Shown: positions 17,899-27,945, numbered from the stretch's first letter. The stretch is DNA of 33,923 nt from Candidatus Heimdallarchaeota archaeon (GCA_023136245.1 JAGLRO010000045.1:1-33923); one strand, 5' to 3'. Numbers and translations: made by a program. Notes: generated from the letters alone by a model not told the origin.

Positions 17899-18465
17899 TT
17901 ACATAAGATGTGTATCAAGTTCATTTACTAACCAGATGAATGCTTCTTTTATTCCCTTCCCATGTAGAATACTTGTATCGAAAACAGCAAAAGTGCGATC
18001 TTTCAAATCCAGATGCAAACCCAACATTTGTATAAGAAGTGGAGCTTCAACTGCTCCTGGAAGATCTTGTTTATTCGCCATAATTAGCGTAGGAACATTT
18101 TCCATATATGGGTTGTTAAATACATGAGTCTTCAGAACATCTCTTGCTTCAGGGAGTCGTTCAATGTCCGCTGCATCTATAACGAAAATGACAGCACTAC
18201 ATCCTGGATAATGTGCTTCCCATAAGAAACGAAAATGTGACTGACCAGCAACATCAATTGCAGTAATGGTCCAACCTTCGAATTCAAATGACTCGATGTT
18301 CTGTCCGATAGTAGGTGTAAGGTTTTCTGCAAATCTACCAAATCTCATAAAACGAGTCAATGTGGTTTTACCAGCAGCATCTAAACCTAAAATTAGTATC
18401 TTAGCCTTTTGCTCTCTCTTTAACTTGGCTCTCAACCATGATGAAAATGACCCGAACATGCTCAT
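17899..18465 (-). CDS. Arf/Arl-like small GTPase
   Basis: MSMFGSFSSWLRAKLKREQKAKILILGLDAAGKTTLTRF, TPTIGQNIESFEFEGWTITAIDVAGQSHFRFLWEAHYPG, ANKQDLPGA. Confidence 0.95.
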   Translation of the reverse strand: MSMFGSFSSWLRAKLKREQKAKILILGLDAAGKTTLTRFMRFGRFAENLTPTIGQNIESFEFEGWTITAIDVAGQSHFRFLWEAHYPGCSAVIFVIDAADIERLPEARDVLKTHVFNNPYMENVPTLIMANKQDLPGAVEAPLLIQMLGLHLDLKDRTFAVFDTSILHGKGIKEAFIWLVNELDTHLM

Positions 18466-18505
18466 TTGCAGACATTCCGTATTGTTATTCTACTTTTCGG
18501 AAGTA

Positions 18506-18514
18506 TTTTATAAG
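18506..18514 (-). promoter_or_regulatory. TATA-like promoter for the Arf-like GTPase
   Basis: AAAAAACACTTATAAAAT on the minus strand about 40-45 bp upstream of ATG 18465. Confidence 0.4.
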
Positions 18515-18801
18515 TGTTTTTTTCCTACCTTCTGTCTGTTTAATTTGGTGTCAATTTCTTATTAAAGTTTTTCCAGATATGCAACTGTTTGGATAGATAC
18601 TTAACTTCTTTCTACAAAATTTCCGACTAAATTCTGCAAATATATTTGTATTAAAAGAATTTCATTAAGAGGATTAATTTATTTGGCTTAATTCCTTCTT
18701 CAGATTCTCATATAGTATAATTCCCCAATAACTAAAAATTTTTAATATGAAATTATGGTTTGAATGATGTAGCCTCTATCTGTGTGTTTTGGTGAATTGG
18801 A

Positions 18802-19113
18802 ATGACACTTAAGTCGAACAAAGAAACTGAATCTCTTGAAATCATCTCAAAAAAAGTCAAGGTTGGTCCCGATCGATTAACAAGGTTTGAGCGTGCCAGA
18901 ATCGTTGGAGCTAGAGCTTTACAATTAAGTATGGGGGCACCTATTCTTTTTAGAATTGAAGAATATGAAAATAAATCCCCTCTAGTAATAGCTGAAATGG
19001 AACTTAGAACCAAAGTTTTACCGTTGAGTATTAGAAGAGAACAACCAAACAAAACTTATCAAATTATTCCATTACAGAAACTAAGAGATATACAAGCATT
19101 AAGAGAACTCTAA
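18802..19113 (+). CDS. rpoK: DNA-directed RNA polymerase subunit K (Rpb6 homologue)
   Basis: LTRFERARIVGARALQLSMGAPILF...VIAEMELRTKVLPLSIRRE. Confidence 0.95.
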   Translation: MTLKSNKETESLEIISKKVKVGPDRLTRFERARIVGARALQLSMGAPILFRIEEYENKSPLVIAEMELRTKVLPLSIRREQPNKTYQIIPLQKLRDIQALREL

Positions 19114-19183
19114 ATTGTTTCATCTTGAACATCGAAGGAAACAAATAAAAACACATAACAATGCAATAAAGTGAGTGACAAAA

Positions 19184-19489
19184 ATGGTCAAAATACCAGA
19201 TACAATGTTCAAATACTGTCCAAACTGTGGAAAACATGTTACTATGAAAGTAAAACAAGAAAAATCTGCTAGAAGAGGGGGAGGATTATCTGCAATGGCT
19301 AGAAGAGAAAAAAGAAGCAGAAGAGGATATGGTAATCAAGGAAGATTCAGTAAACGTCCAGTCACTCAAACAAAAATGGCTTCAAAGACATCCAAAAAAG
19401 TTGACTTACGATTGACTTGTCCTGATTGTAGCAAGAAGTGGGTTCTTTCGTATCCACGAGCAAAGAGAGTTGAAATGATTAAGAAATAA
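19184..19489 (+). CDS. rpl44e: Ribosomal protein eL42 (L44e)
   Basis: MVKIPDTMFKYCPNCGKHVTMKVKQEKSARRGGG...LRLTCPDCSKKWVLSYPRAKRVEM; two CxxC zinc ribbon halves. Start at ATG 19184 (ORF track uses 19175). Confidence 0.95.
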   Translation: MVKIPDTMFKYCPNCGKHVTMKVKQEKSARRGGGLSAMARREKRSRRGYGNQGRFSKRPVTQTKMASKTSKKVDLRLTCPDCSKKWVLSYPRAKRVEMIKK

Positions 19490-19495
19490 CTTTGT

Positions 19496-19533
19496 AATTA
19501 TTTTTTTCTCTCATGCAAGTCTTTTTTCTTTAA
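19496..19533 (+). terminator. T-tract terminator-like region after eL42
   Basis: atttttttctctcatgcaagtcttttttcttt directly after the eL42 stop. Confidence 0.45.
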
Positions 19534-19583
19534 GTTAATATCATATAAAATATTTTAAATAGAATTCAAGGTTTTGCTTCTCT

Positions 19584-20726
19584 ATGAGCATTCTTTATGA
19601 ATTTGAAGGAAAACAACTATTCAAAATTAATTATATCCCTGTTCCTCGGTTCAAGGTTTATACAGGAAAAGAAAGTATTGAAGAGTTTGCAAAAGAGCTT
19701 GATAGCAACGTTATGATGGCTAAAGGTCAAGCTCTTTCAGGAGGAAGAGGAAAAGCTGGATTGATCAAGAAAGTTACAAAAGATGAAGCTGATGACTACA
19801 TTAAAAGTATTATTGGGAGAGACCATAGAGGAAAACCAGTGGAAACAGTCTTGTTAGAAGAACCAATGGAAATTCAAAAAGAATATTATCTCGCTGTAAT
19901 GTTAGACAATGAATCAGGTAAATATCTAACATTAGCTAGTTCACGAGGGGGAGTTGATATTGAAGAAATTGCAGAAAATTATCCAGATGAAATTTATAGA
20001 GATACTCTAGCTATAGACGATGAACCTCTTCCCTATCTTTTCATGAATCTTGGGAAGAAACTTGGTTTTAGTGCACGAACATTAACATCGTTTTCAAATA
20101 TCATGACAAACATGATTAACATGGCAAAAAAACTAGATCTAACTCTTGTTGAAATTAATCCTTTAATTCTTACTCCACAAAATCAAATTATCGCGGCAGA
20201 TTCTAAAGTAGTGATAGATGGGAATGCGTACTATAGACAAGAAAATATAGCTTCTCTCAAATCACAGAGAGATCGATACACAGATTTAGAATTCGAAGCT
20301 AATGAAGCGGGTATCAGCTATGTTCAACTTGATGGAGAGATTGGAATTATTTCAGGAGGTGCAGGTTTATCCATGGCAACATGTGATCTTCTTGAATTCT
20401 ACGGAAGTTCTCCTGCAAATTTCCTTGATGTAGGAGGTGGAGCTGATGAAACCAAAATTGAAAAATCATTAGAAATTCTCTCCAGACAAGATGTTAAAGG
20501 GATTTTTATCAACTTCTTTGCAGGGATTACAAGATGTGATGATGTTGCTGAAGGTATAATCAATGCATCTAAGAAATTCAACATTGAAGCTCCAATTGTT
20601 ATTCGATTAGTTGGAACAAATGATAAAATTGGAATCAGAATTCTTGAGGAAAATGGAATCAAAGCTTACAGTGAGATGGAACCAGCTGCGAGGAAAATTG
20701 TAGAGTTGGTTGAAGGAGGAAATTAA
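19584..20726 (+). CDS. sucC: Succinyl-CoA ligase (ADP-forming) subunit beta
   Basis: ATP-grasp; [79 protein letters not shown]. Confidence 0.97.
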   Translation: MSILYEFEGKQLFKINYIPVPRFKVYTGKESIEEFAKELDSNVMMAKGQALSGGRGKAGLIKKVTKDEADDYIKSIIGRDHRGKPVETVLLEEPMEIQKEYYLAVMLDNESGKYLTLASSRGGVDIEEIAENYPDEIYRDTLAIDDEPLPYLFMNLGKKLGFSARTLTSFSNIMTNMINMAKKLDLTLVEINPLILTPQNQIIAADSKVVIDGNAYYRQENIASLKSQRDRYTDLEFEANEAGISYVQLDGEIGIISGGAGLSMATCDLLEFYGSSPANFLDVGGGADETKIEKSLEILSRQDVKGIFINFFAGITRCDDVAEGIINASKKFNIEAPIVIRLVGTNDKIGIRILEENGIKAYSEMEPAARKIVELVEGGN

Positions 20727-20727
20727 G

Positions 20728-21594
20728 ATGGCAATTCTGTTAGATGAAAATACTAAAGTTATAGTTCAAGGTATTACTGGAAAACAAGGAAGTTTTCATG
20801 CAAAATCTATGATAGATTATGGAACAAAAGTAATTGCAGGTGTTACACCTGGTAAAGGTGGTCAAGAATTTCTTGGTCTTCCAGTATTTGATAGTATGAA
20901 AGAAGCTGTTAAAGAAACACAAGCTACAGCTTCAGTGATTTTTATTCCAGCAAGGTTCACCTATTCAGCTGCATTGGAAGCAATAGATTCGGGTATTAAG
21001 CTTCTTACGATCATTACCGAAGGAATACCAGTGAAAGATACAGCGAAAATTAAACAAAAAGCTATAAAAAATAAAGTTGTAATGGTAGGTCCGAATTGTC
21101 CAGGATTGATAACTCCAGGAGCAAGTAAAATTGGTATTATTCCAGGAGAGATATGCTCTCCAGGAAATGTAGGAATTGTTAGTCGAAGTGGTACTCTGAC
21201 ATATGAAATCATTCAGAATCTTACAGTGAATGGATTTGGACAATCAACTTGTGTAGGTTTAGGAGGAGATCCCATTAAAGGAATCGGCTTCAATGAATGT
21301 CTGAAATGGTTTGAAGAAGATCCACAAACCAAGCAAATTATCTTAGTTGGAGAAATTGGAGGAACAGGAGAGCAAGAAGCTGCTGATTTAGTAAAAAGTG
21401 AAATAACAAAGCCAGTCTTTGCATTTATTGCTGGACAAACTGCTCCACCAGGAAAGCAGATGGGACACGCAGGTGCTATAGTGCATGGTAAATCAGGAAC
21501 AGCTCAAGAAAAAATGAGAATACTTGTTGAAGCTGGAATTACAACAGTTAGAACCTCAAGCGAAATTCCTATCAAGATTAGGGAAAGTATCTAG
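20728..21594 (+). CDS. sucD: Succinyl-CoA ligase subunit alpha
   Basis: [62 protein letters not shown]. Start at ATG 20728 with GGAGGA upstream (ORF track uses 20710). Confidence 0.97.
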   Translation: MAILLDENTKVIVQGITGKQGSFHAKSMIDYGTKVIAGVTPGKGGQEFLGLPVFDSMKEAVKETQATASVIFIPARFTYSAALEAIDSGIKLLTIITEGIPVKDTAKIKQKAIKNKVVMVGPNCPGLITPGASKIGIIPGEICSPGNVGIVSRSGTLTYEIIQNLTVNGFGQSTCVGLGGDPIKGIGFNECLKWFEEDPQTKQIILVGEIGGTGEQEAADLVKSEITKPVFAFIAGQTAPPGKQMGHAGAIVHGKSGTAQEKMRILVEAGITTVRTSSEIPIKIRESI

Positions 21595-21613
21595 ATACTT
21601 AGAATACTAGTCA

Positions 21614-22870
21614 TTAAGGTATAAGAGGAGTATCGAATGTTTCATTATATGATCCTGGAACATTAGGACCAAATCTCTGGTGTACAACATAAGAAATATG
21701 GATTGTTAACGGTAGGGTATTATTATATTCTACCAAATCAAATACTAACGATCCACCTAGTCTCAAGTCTCCTTCTTTTTGGTAGAAAGAAAACCATTTC
21801 ATTATAGAAATAATTGTATCATTCTTTATTCCATACACTACAAAATCTTTCAGTACTTTATTCCATGACCCATCATGATTGAAGTGAATTGTAAAAGGAA
21901 GAAAAACAATATCCTCAAGAACAATATAGTTTCCTGGGTTTGTTGGATTCTTTAAAACGATATCTACTATTCCTGTATCGACACCAGGTTTTCGTATAGC
22001 TGTATCTAATATAGGAACGGAAATAATAAGAGCTACAATAATTGAGGTATAGATTATCACTTTTCTCCTTTTCTTCTTATCAACAAATAACTCTTTGAAA
22101 TACTTCTTTGTGTTACTCCAAAATCCAATGAAAAGAAGTTTAAAACTAAATTGTCTTTTAACCTTTTGAGAGTCATCTACAATACTCTCATCTGCATCTT
22201 TAGTTTCGTCTTCTTCCGTTTTCTTCTCTGATGAATCCTCCTTTTCCTTATCGTTTTTCTTTTTATCATCAGGAGTAAATATTAAGTACAAAAATATAGC
22301 TACAATTAGAGCTAACAGAATATATCTGATTGCAGGAATGTCAGTCATCCATAAACGAATGTATCCTAATTTAGGAATTAGGAATTTTGTCTTTCCTGCT
22401 ACTGCTTCGTAGGGAATTAGCTTTGTTGAAGAATTATACCAATCAAGATAATCATTAGAATCATAGTTATCTCCACTGACTCTATAATAATAATGATCCC
22501 CTGTAGAATCTGTTATTATAGTAATATTGACTACTCTATGGATTATAAGAAGGTTTGAACTGAAATGATAATCAGAATTGTAGACTATTACATCACCTAG
22601 TTCAATTTTATCAGGAGCACTCTTGTATATCAGAAACATATCTCCCTTGTCATATGTTGGACACATCGAAGAATTAGGACAAGGTCCGTTTTCTATTACC
22701 ACTAAAGATACACCAAGCACTCCTCCAAACATCATTCTTACAACTAAAAAAATAAAGACAGCTGCCACAATCATTATAATTATTTCTTTTATATTCACTT
22801 TCCTAAGGTATTTTGATAAGGAAGAAGACATTGTATGATTTCTTTCCGATACATTATAAAATGTTTTCAT
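21614..22870 (-). CDS. Signal peptidase I (S26B/archaeal-ER type) with long C-terminal extension
   Basis: SSMCPTYDKGDMFLIYK (Ser motif), GDVIVYNS, LLIIHRVV (His motif), YYRVSGDNYDSNDYLD; then a charged linker, second TM (KVIIYTSIIVALIISVPIL) and ~130-aa extracytoplasmic domain. ATG 22831 is an alternative start. Confidence 0.85.
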   Translation of the reverse strand: MKTFYNVSERNHTMSSSLSKYLRKVNIKEIIIMIVAAVFIFLVVRMMFGGVLGVSLVVIENGPCPNSSMCPTYDKGDMFLIYKSAPDKIELGDVIVYNSDYHFSSNLLIIHRVVNITIITDSTGDHYYYRVSGDNYDSNDYLDWYNSSTKLIPYEAVAGKTKFLIPKLGYIRLWMTDIPAIRYILLALIVAIFLYLIFTPDDKKKNDKEKEDSSEKKTEEDETKDADESIVDDSQKVKRQFSFKLLFIGFWSNTKKYFKELFVDKKKRRKVIIYTSIIVALIISVPILDTAIRKPGVDTGIVDIVLKNPTNPGNYIVLEDIVFLPFTIHFNHDGSWNKVLKDFVVYGIKNDTIISIMKWFSFYQKEGDLRLGGSLVFDLVEYNNTLPLTIHISYVVHQRFGPNVPGSYNETFDTPLIP

Positions 22871-22920
22871 TCAATAATGGAAACTACAAATTTATAACAT
22901 CAATTACGAAACATAAAGTG

Positions 22921-23235
22921 ATGAGAAAAGCAATAAAATTCGCTCCATTATCAAAGATATCTTTTCAAAAGCAGCCACAAAAGAACTTAGAAGTAATTTT
23001 AGTTGTAAAAGGGTATCTTCCCGATTCTGCATCACAATTAAAGGATGAAGAAGTCCTAATGAATGAGAATGAAAAAGAAGTACACATAAAAATTCTAATT
23101 CAAAGAGATCCATCTGTGATGGCAATGCAAGTTATCAGAAATTTTGTAAAAGAAATTCCTTTAATTTTTACTAGAGAAGGAAAGTGGAAAATAAAATGCA
23201 ATGACAAAACACTAGAAACAGATGTAACCATATAA
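22921..23235 (+). CDS. Hypothetical protein
   Basis: ~104 aa from ATG 22921 (longer in-frame ORF from 22813 overlaps the divergent signal peptidase gene). No recognised family. Confidence 0.5.
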   Translation: MRKAIKFAPLSKISFQKQPQKNLEVILVVKGYLPDSASQLKDEEVLMNENEKEVHIKILIQRDPSVMAMQVIRNFVKEIPLIFTREGKWKIKCNDKTLETDVTI

Positions 23236-23320
23236 AGGTGAAAAACTGCTAAAAATCCCGACAATAATTATTACGCGATTTGATACAAATCTTTTAATAT
23301 AATATTATAATTCTTACTCA

Positions 23321-23662
23321 ATGAGTATAGATCGTGATAAACCACTTATTGAGCTTTCTCTTGAATACCTAAAGAATTTTGGAACAATAACACATGATTT
23401 ATCTTTAATCCAGGGTCCAAAAAAACACTCCATTGATTTTCTTATTATCATAAAAGAACTGTTAGTTGGAGTTTGGGTTTTAGATTGGAGAAGAAGTGTA
23501 GGAACTGACAAAATAATTCACATAGAACGTTTAGTTCAACGATCTAATTTGAGTGGGGGATTTGTTATAGCAAATAATTTTTCACCAAATGCAAGAGATT
23601 TAGCAAACCAAACAGATACTTTGGAACTGATAGAAAAAGCTGAAATTTTGTATCATACATGA
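23321..23662 (+). CDS. Small protein resembling a PD-(D/E)XK/Mrr-type nuclease core, possibly degenerate
   Basis: 113 aa; HSIDFLIIIKELLVGVWVLDWRRSVGTDKIIHIERLVQRSNLSGGFVIANNFSPNARDLANQTDTLELIEKAEIL has the D...(D)xR and downstream a/b pattern of Mrr-like domains. TATA-like cttttaatata about 30 bp upstream. Confidence 0.4.
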   Translation: MSIDRDKPLIELSLEYLKNFGTITHDLSLIQGPKKHSIDFLIIIKELLVGVWVLDWRRSVGTDKIIHIERLVQRSNLSGGFVIANNFSPNARDLANQTDTLELIEKAEILYHT

Positions 23663-23669
23663 AGTTAGA

Positions 23670-24374
23670 TCAATTTTGTTTGCTACCGCATATTGGACAA
23701 TAATAGGAATTCACAGGAAGTTGTTGTCCGCAACGAACACAGAAAACATTTGATTTGAGTGTTTCTTGAGCGATAATGAATAGAATTTCAAAAGAACGAT
23801 GAATTAAATCTATAATAGCAAGAAATCCATTAATTGCTGTCTCTTGATAATCTTCATTCTTTAATTTTTTAGCATTTAACTTACATCTAGAGAAAGCATA
23901 TAGAGCTGTTGGAATTTTATTTAAGATTAATTCTGCTTCATTTTGTAGTTTTTCAGGAAACATTTCTCTTGATCCAGCAGATGCGAATTCAAAGAAATTT
24001 TCATAACTTTCTAAATCTTCAAAACATGCTTTTATACTGGCATCTGATACTAATCTTTTTACAAACTCTTTAGGAGTGCCAGTTGTACTAATTTTTGAGG
24101 ATTTAGAATCAAAGATAGCATGACCTTTTCCTTCCATTTTGGAATCATCTACAAACCAAAGTAAATCATAGAAGAGATTTTTGTTTTCTTCATACACTCT
24201 TACAACTAATCTAGAAGGGACAACCTCTCGAAGACGAAAACCATAGTATGTGTACTGCTTTTTACTGTCATCAGAAAAGGCTGTTGGATAAAGCGTGCTA
24301 CTGCTGATGGTGCCTTCATATATTGCACTAATTGCTCGAAAAATTATATTTGCAGCAGCATCCATTGTAGTCAT
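23670..24374 (-). CDS. Hypothetical protein with C-terminal zinc ribbon
   Basis: 234 aa ending CVRCGQQLPVNSYYCPICGSKQN. Confidence 0.75.
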   Translation of the reverse strand: MTTMDAAANIIFRAISAIYEGTISSSTLYPTAFSDDSKKQYTYYGFRLREVVPSRLVVRVYEENKNLFYDLLWFVDDSKMEGKGHAIFDSKSSKISTTGTPKEFVKRLVSDASIKACFEDLESYENFFEFASAGSREMFPEKLQNEAELILNKIPTALYAFSRCKLNAKKLKNEDYQETAINGFLAIIDLIHRSFEILFIIAQETLKSNVFCVRCGQQLPVNSYYCPICGSKQN

Positions 24375-24534
24375 TTATTTAGAGACACACACAAATATAA
24401 ACAATTGTGAATCAGCAACCTTTTGATATTATGGACGTATTATGTAATTTTATCAGAAAAACAATCGCTACTCTTTTAAGTAACAAATCACATAAAATGA
24501 CTTGATTACTTTAAATCTAAAAGGTGAAAAAAAT

Positions 24535-24939
24535 ATGAAAAAACGAGCAGTGTCTCCAGTTATTGCAACCGTTCTTTTAATTGCACTAGTTACAGCAGCA
24601 GCAGCTATTGTATTCTTAGTAGTAATTCCAATGTTGACCCCTGCAAATGCAATATTAACTGAAGTATCTAGTATTGATCAAGGAGATGGCAATTTCTCAA
24701 TAACAATAAGAGCCGCAGCACAAGCTTCTGATGTAGTATTTAATGGTACGGTGGCAGTGAGTCCAACAGTAACTTATCTAGCAGTAAGTTCTACAACTCC
24801 AGTGACGATTGAAAACGGAGAATCAAAAGACATAACTATTATAGGTTCATTCAGTTCAGGCGTGAAATGTACAATAACACTCACATTTATTGCTGGTGGT
24901 ACGGAATTCTCATCAATTATTGAAGTTACACCAACATGA
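24535..24939 (+). CDS. Archaeal type IV pilin
   Basis: MKKRAVSPVIATVLLIALVTAAAAIVFLVVIPML class III signal/pilin N-terminus. ATG 24535 preceded by AAGGTGA (ORF track starts upstream at 24502). Confidence 0.9.
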   Translation: MKKRAVSPVIATVLLIALVTAAAAIVFLVVIPMLTPANAILTEVSSIDQGDGNFSITIRAAAQASDVVFNGTVAVSPTVTYLAVSSTTPVTIENGESKDITIIGSFSSGVKCTITLTFIAGGTEFSSIIEVTPT

Positions 24940-24940
24940 T

Positions 24941-24978
24941 TCTAAGAAGATTTTTTATTTCTTCTTTTTTATTTTCTT
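24941..24978 (+). terminator. T-tract terminator-like region after the pilin gene
   Basis: tctaagaagattttttatttcttcttttttattttc just 3' of the stop. Confidence 0.4.
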
Positions 24979-25037
24979 AATTTATTCATTGAATTACATA
25001 AACACATATTTATTTAGTATTGTGAAAATCTCAACCA

Positions 25038-25751
25038 ATGATGCTCAATCATATAAGAGATATTGAGAAATCTGAAGAATTAAAACAAATTCTACAGAAT
25101 TTTTATGGGGAACATATCTCGATTCAAGAATTTATTGAATCTATGATTGTATCAAAAAACGCAAAAATTAGCTTAATTCAGCATAAAGAGAAAAATATCG
25201 GATATATAGTTTGGTTGATTGAAAAGGAGAAAGAGGAAGGAGAAGAAGGAGGAAAAATCATAAAAGCTTTTGTAATCGATGATATGGTTTTTTTGCCAAA
25301 ATACCAAAAGATGGAGAATGCTAAAGAACTAATTTCTGAATTGGATAAACATGCAAAAGAACAAGGATGCACTTTGATTGAAATAACTCTTCCAAGCCCA
25401 TCTTTCTGGTTAATTCCAATCTTCATTCAAGAGGGAGATTATTCATCTTCAGTTCTGCGGGTAAGTAAGGAATTACAGAAGAAGACTGAATTTGTTCAAA
25501 TCTATAATGTAGTCATCAAGGGATTGAAACCTGAATTGACCGAAGTAATGGTTTCAAGAAATGAGGAATATCATCTAGAAATTATTGAAGAACCAATGGA
25601 TTACAGAAGAATAATTGAAGAGGGGTATAATCCTGAAATTGTTAGTATGATCTTCTATGTTGAGGATGAAAAAATGGAGGAGAAACTAAATCAGATAAAC
25701 GAAATTGCAGAATGGCAAGAATATTCATTTTCTCTAGTAAAGAACCTTTAA
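25038..25751 (+). CDS. GNAT-like N-acetyltransferase domain protein
   Basis: KISLIQHKEKNIGYIVWLI...IKAFVIDDMVFLPKYQKMENAKELISELDKHAKEQGCTLIEITL resembles GNAT beta4-beta5 and motif A region. Confidence 0.6.
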   Translation: MMLNHIRDIEKSEELKQILQNFYGEHISIQEFIESMIVSKNAKISLIQHKEKNIGYIVWLIEKEKEEGEEGGKIIKAFVIDDMVFLPKYQKMENAKELISELDKHAKEQGCTLIEITLPSPSFWLIPIFIQEGDYSSSVLRVSKELQKKTEFVQIYNVVIKGLKPELTEVMVSRNEEYHLEIIEEPMDYRRIIEEGYNPEIVSMIFYVEDEKMEEKLNQINEIAEWQEYSFSLVKNL

Positions 25752-25761
25752 TATCTTAATT

Positions 25762-26472
25762 TTAGACTTTCAATATTCCATTAATGATATCTCTTGTTTC
25801 TTTTGGCTTATTCGTTATAATTCCATCAACTCTTTTCTTGATTAATTTTCTAATGTCTTTTTCCCTATCAATGGTCCAAGGATAGACTTTTTTTGAGTTT
25901 TTGTGATAATATTGAACTTGTTTTGAATTAAGTAGCTTATGAAAAGGATTCATAGCTGAAACATAATCTAAGTTAGAAATTTTCTTGTTTTTTGCCGTTG
26001 GAAGAACGTAGAGAAAAGCTAGACTATATCCAAGAGTCATGTCTTTTAGAGTATTTATTACCTCAAAAAGAAATGAGCTAACTATTATTTTCGAACTATC
26101 TACTCCAATACTCTCCAACATATCCTCAAATTGCTTTTTTGTTATTGGACATTTGATTTCAACATTAAAACTAATAGACGGTAGAAACTGTTTTAGCACA
26201 TCATCCAGTATAGGAATGGGGTCTCCATTTGGAAGAGATAACTGTTGGATTGTTTCCAGCTTTGTTTTGGAAATTACATACTCCTCTTCATCTAGTTTGA
26301 TAATTCCATCATGATATACTATAAAATGACCATCTTTGGTTATGTGTGTATCTAATTCTATCATGTCAGCTTTTTGCGATATTGCAAGTTGAAATGCTGC
26401 AAAGGAATTCTCATATGCTTCAATTGAAGAACCTCTATGCGCGATAATTGAAGGATAGCGATAGTCATTCAT
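25762..26472 (-). CDS. Glycerophosphodiester phosphodiesterase family protein
   Basis: IIAHRGSSIEAYENSFAAFQLAISQKADMIELDTHITKDGHFIVYHDGII; NVEIKCP. Confidence 0.95.
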   Translation of the reverse strand: MNDYRYPSIIAHRGSSIEAYENSFAAFQLAISQKADMIELDTHITKDGHFIVYHDGIIKLDEEEYVISKTKLETIQQLSLPNGDPIPILDDVLKQFLPSISFNVEIKCPITKKQFEDMLESIGVDSSKIIVSSFLFEVINTLKDMTLGYSLAFLYVLPTAKNKKISNLDYVSAMNPFHKLLNSKQVQYYHKNSKKVYPWTIDREKDIRKLIKKRVDGIITNKPKETRDIINGILKV

Positions 26473-26585
26473 CTTGATTGTAGTAGGTGTAATAATAGAT
26501 TAATTTTGTGCTCATTTTTCTCTTTTAGAAATTGATAGTAATCACTTCTCGACATCTTTTTAAAAACATTAACTTGTGTTGCTAC

Positions 26586-27839
26586 ATGGAATATAAAATT
26601 AAAGACATCAGTTTAGCAGAACAAGGAAGAAAAAAGATAGATTGGGCAGAATCTAGGATGCCAGTTTTAATGAACTTGCGAAAGGAATTTGCTAACACAA
26701 AACCACTTGAAGGAATGAGAATTGCAGGATGTCTTCATGTTACTAAGGAAACAGCTGTTTTGGTTGAAACACTGATTTCAGCTGGAGCGGAGTTATCATG
26801 GTCGGGGTGTAATCCTCTTTCCACAAAGGACGATATTGCAGCTGCACTAGCAGCAAATAATATACCTATTTTTGCATGGTACGGCATGTCAACAGAGGAA
26901 TTCTACTGGGCAATTGACAAAGTACTTGAATTTAAACCAACCTTGACACTGGACGATGGAGCCGATTTAATTTTCCGAGTTCATTCCGAATTTCCAGAAC
27001 TCTCAGAAGATATTATTGGTGGTACAGAAGAAACAACAACAGGTGTTCATAGATTGAGAGCAATGGAAAGAGCTAGTAAACTTCTTTATCCAATTATTGC
27101 AGTTAATGATGCTGAAACAAAAAGTGACTTTGACAATGTGTACGGAACAGGACAATCAACTCTTGATGGAGTCTTAAGATCAACAAATATAATCATAGCT
27201 GGTAAAATTGTAGTGATAGCAGGTTATGGTCATTGTGGAAAGGGTTTGGCAAAAAATGGTTCCGGTATAGGTGCGGATATCATTGTTACTGAAGTAAACC
27301 CTATTCAAGCACTAAAAGCAGCAATGGATGGTTTTAGAGTGATGAAGATGGATGATGCTGCAAAGGTTGGGGATTTGTTTATCACAGCGACTGGCATGAA
27401 AGATATTCTAGTAAAGAGTCATTTTGAGAATATGAAAGATGGTGCAATAATCTGTAACACAGGTCATTATGATGTTGAAATAAACATAACTGATTTAGAA
27501 AACTTAGCTAAATCTAAACGAGAAATAAGAGAAAATAATGAAGAATATACTCTTCAAAATGGCAATAAAATCTATTTGCTTGCAAAGGGAAGATTGGTCA
27601 ATTTATCTGCAGCAGAAGGTCATCCTTCAGAAGTTATGGATATGTCTTTTGCAAACCAATTACTCAGCTTAATTTACCTTAAAGAAAAAAGTGCAATTCT
27701 AGAAAAGAGGGTGTATGATATTTCAAGAGAGCAAGACGAAAAAATCGCTGGTCTCAAATTAGAGTTGATGGGATATCAAATCGATAAATTGACTGAAGAA
27801 CAAGAAAAATACAAAGATGCATACTTCGAAGGAACATGA
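26586..27839 (+). CDS. ahcY: Adenosylhomocysteinase
   Basis: YKIKDISLAEQGRKKIDWAESRMPVL, GMRIAGCLHVTKETAVLVETL, GKIVVIAGYGHCGKGLAKNGSGIGADIIVTEVNP. TATA-like ctttttaaaaac at ~26555-26566 supports ATG 26586. Confidence 0.97.
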   Translation: MEYKIKDISLAEQGRKKIDWAESRMPVLMNLRKEFANTKPLEGMRIAGCLHVTKETAVLVETLISAGAELSWSGCNPLSTKDDIAAALAANNIPIFAWYGMSTEEFYWAIDKVLEFKPTLTLDDGADLIFRVHSEFPELSEDIIGGTEETTTGVHRLRAMERASKLLYPIIAVNDAETKSDFDNVYGTGQSTLDGVLRSTNIIIAGKIVVIAGYGHCGKGLAKNGSGIGADIIVTEVNPIQALKAAMDGFRVMKMDDAAKVGDLFITATGMKDILVKSHFENMKDGAIICNTGHYDVEINITDLENLAKSKREIRENNEEYTLQNGNKIYLLAKGRLVNLSAAEGHPSEVMDMSFANQLLSLIYLKEKSAILEKRVYDISREQDEKIAGLKLELMGYQIDKLTEEQEKYKDAYFEGT

Positions 27840-27945
27840 TGGCTTTGTAGTCTTAGCGTTTTACTCTTTTTCCCTTCATTTTGTTTCCACAAAATTTTTA
27901 GGATAGAGCTTTCATATAAGAGATATAAGATAAGGGGATTAACCA

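Noticed and set aside
18560-18790. Possible C/D-box sRNA in the divergent arf-rpoK intergenic region (C-box-like atgatg near 18767)
   Set aside because: No matching D box or internal C'/D' pair found by eye; more simply a divergent promoter region.
20961-21243. Antisense ORFs within sucD
   Set aside because: sucD is unambiguous; antisense frames are open by chance.
25215-25260. Purine-rich run (gaaaaggagaaagaggaaggagaagaaggaggaaaaa)
   Set aside because: Encodes an acidic/Lys loop EKEKEEGEEGGK in the GNAT-like protein; a low-complexity loop explains it.
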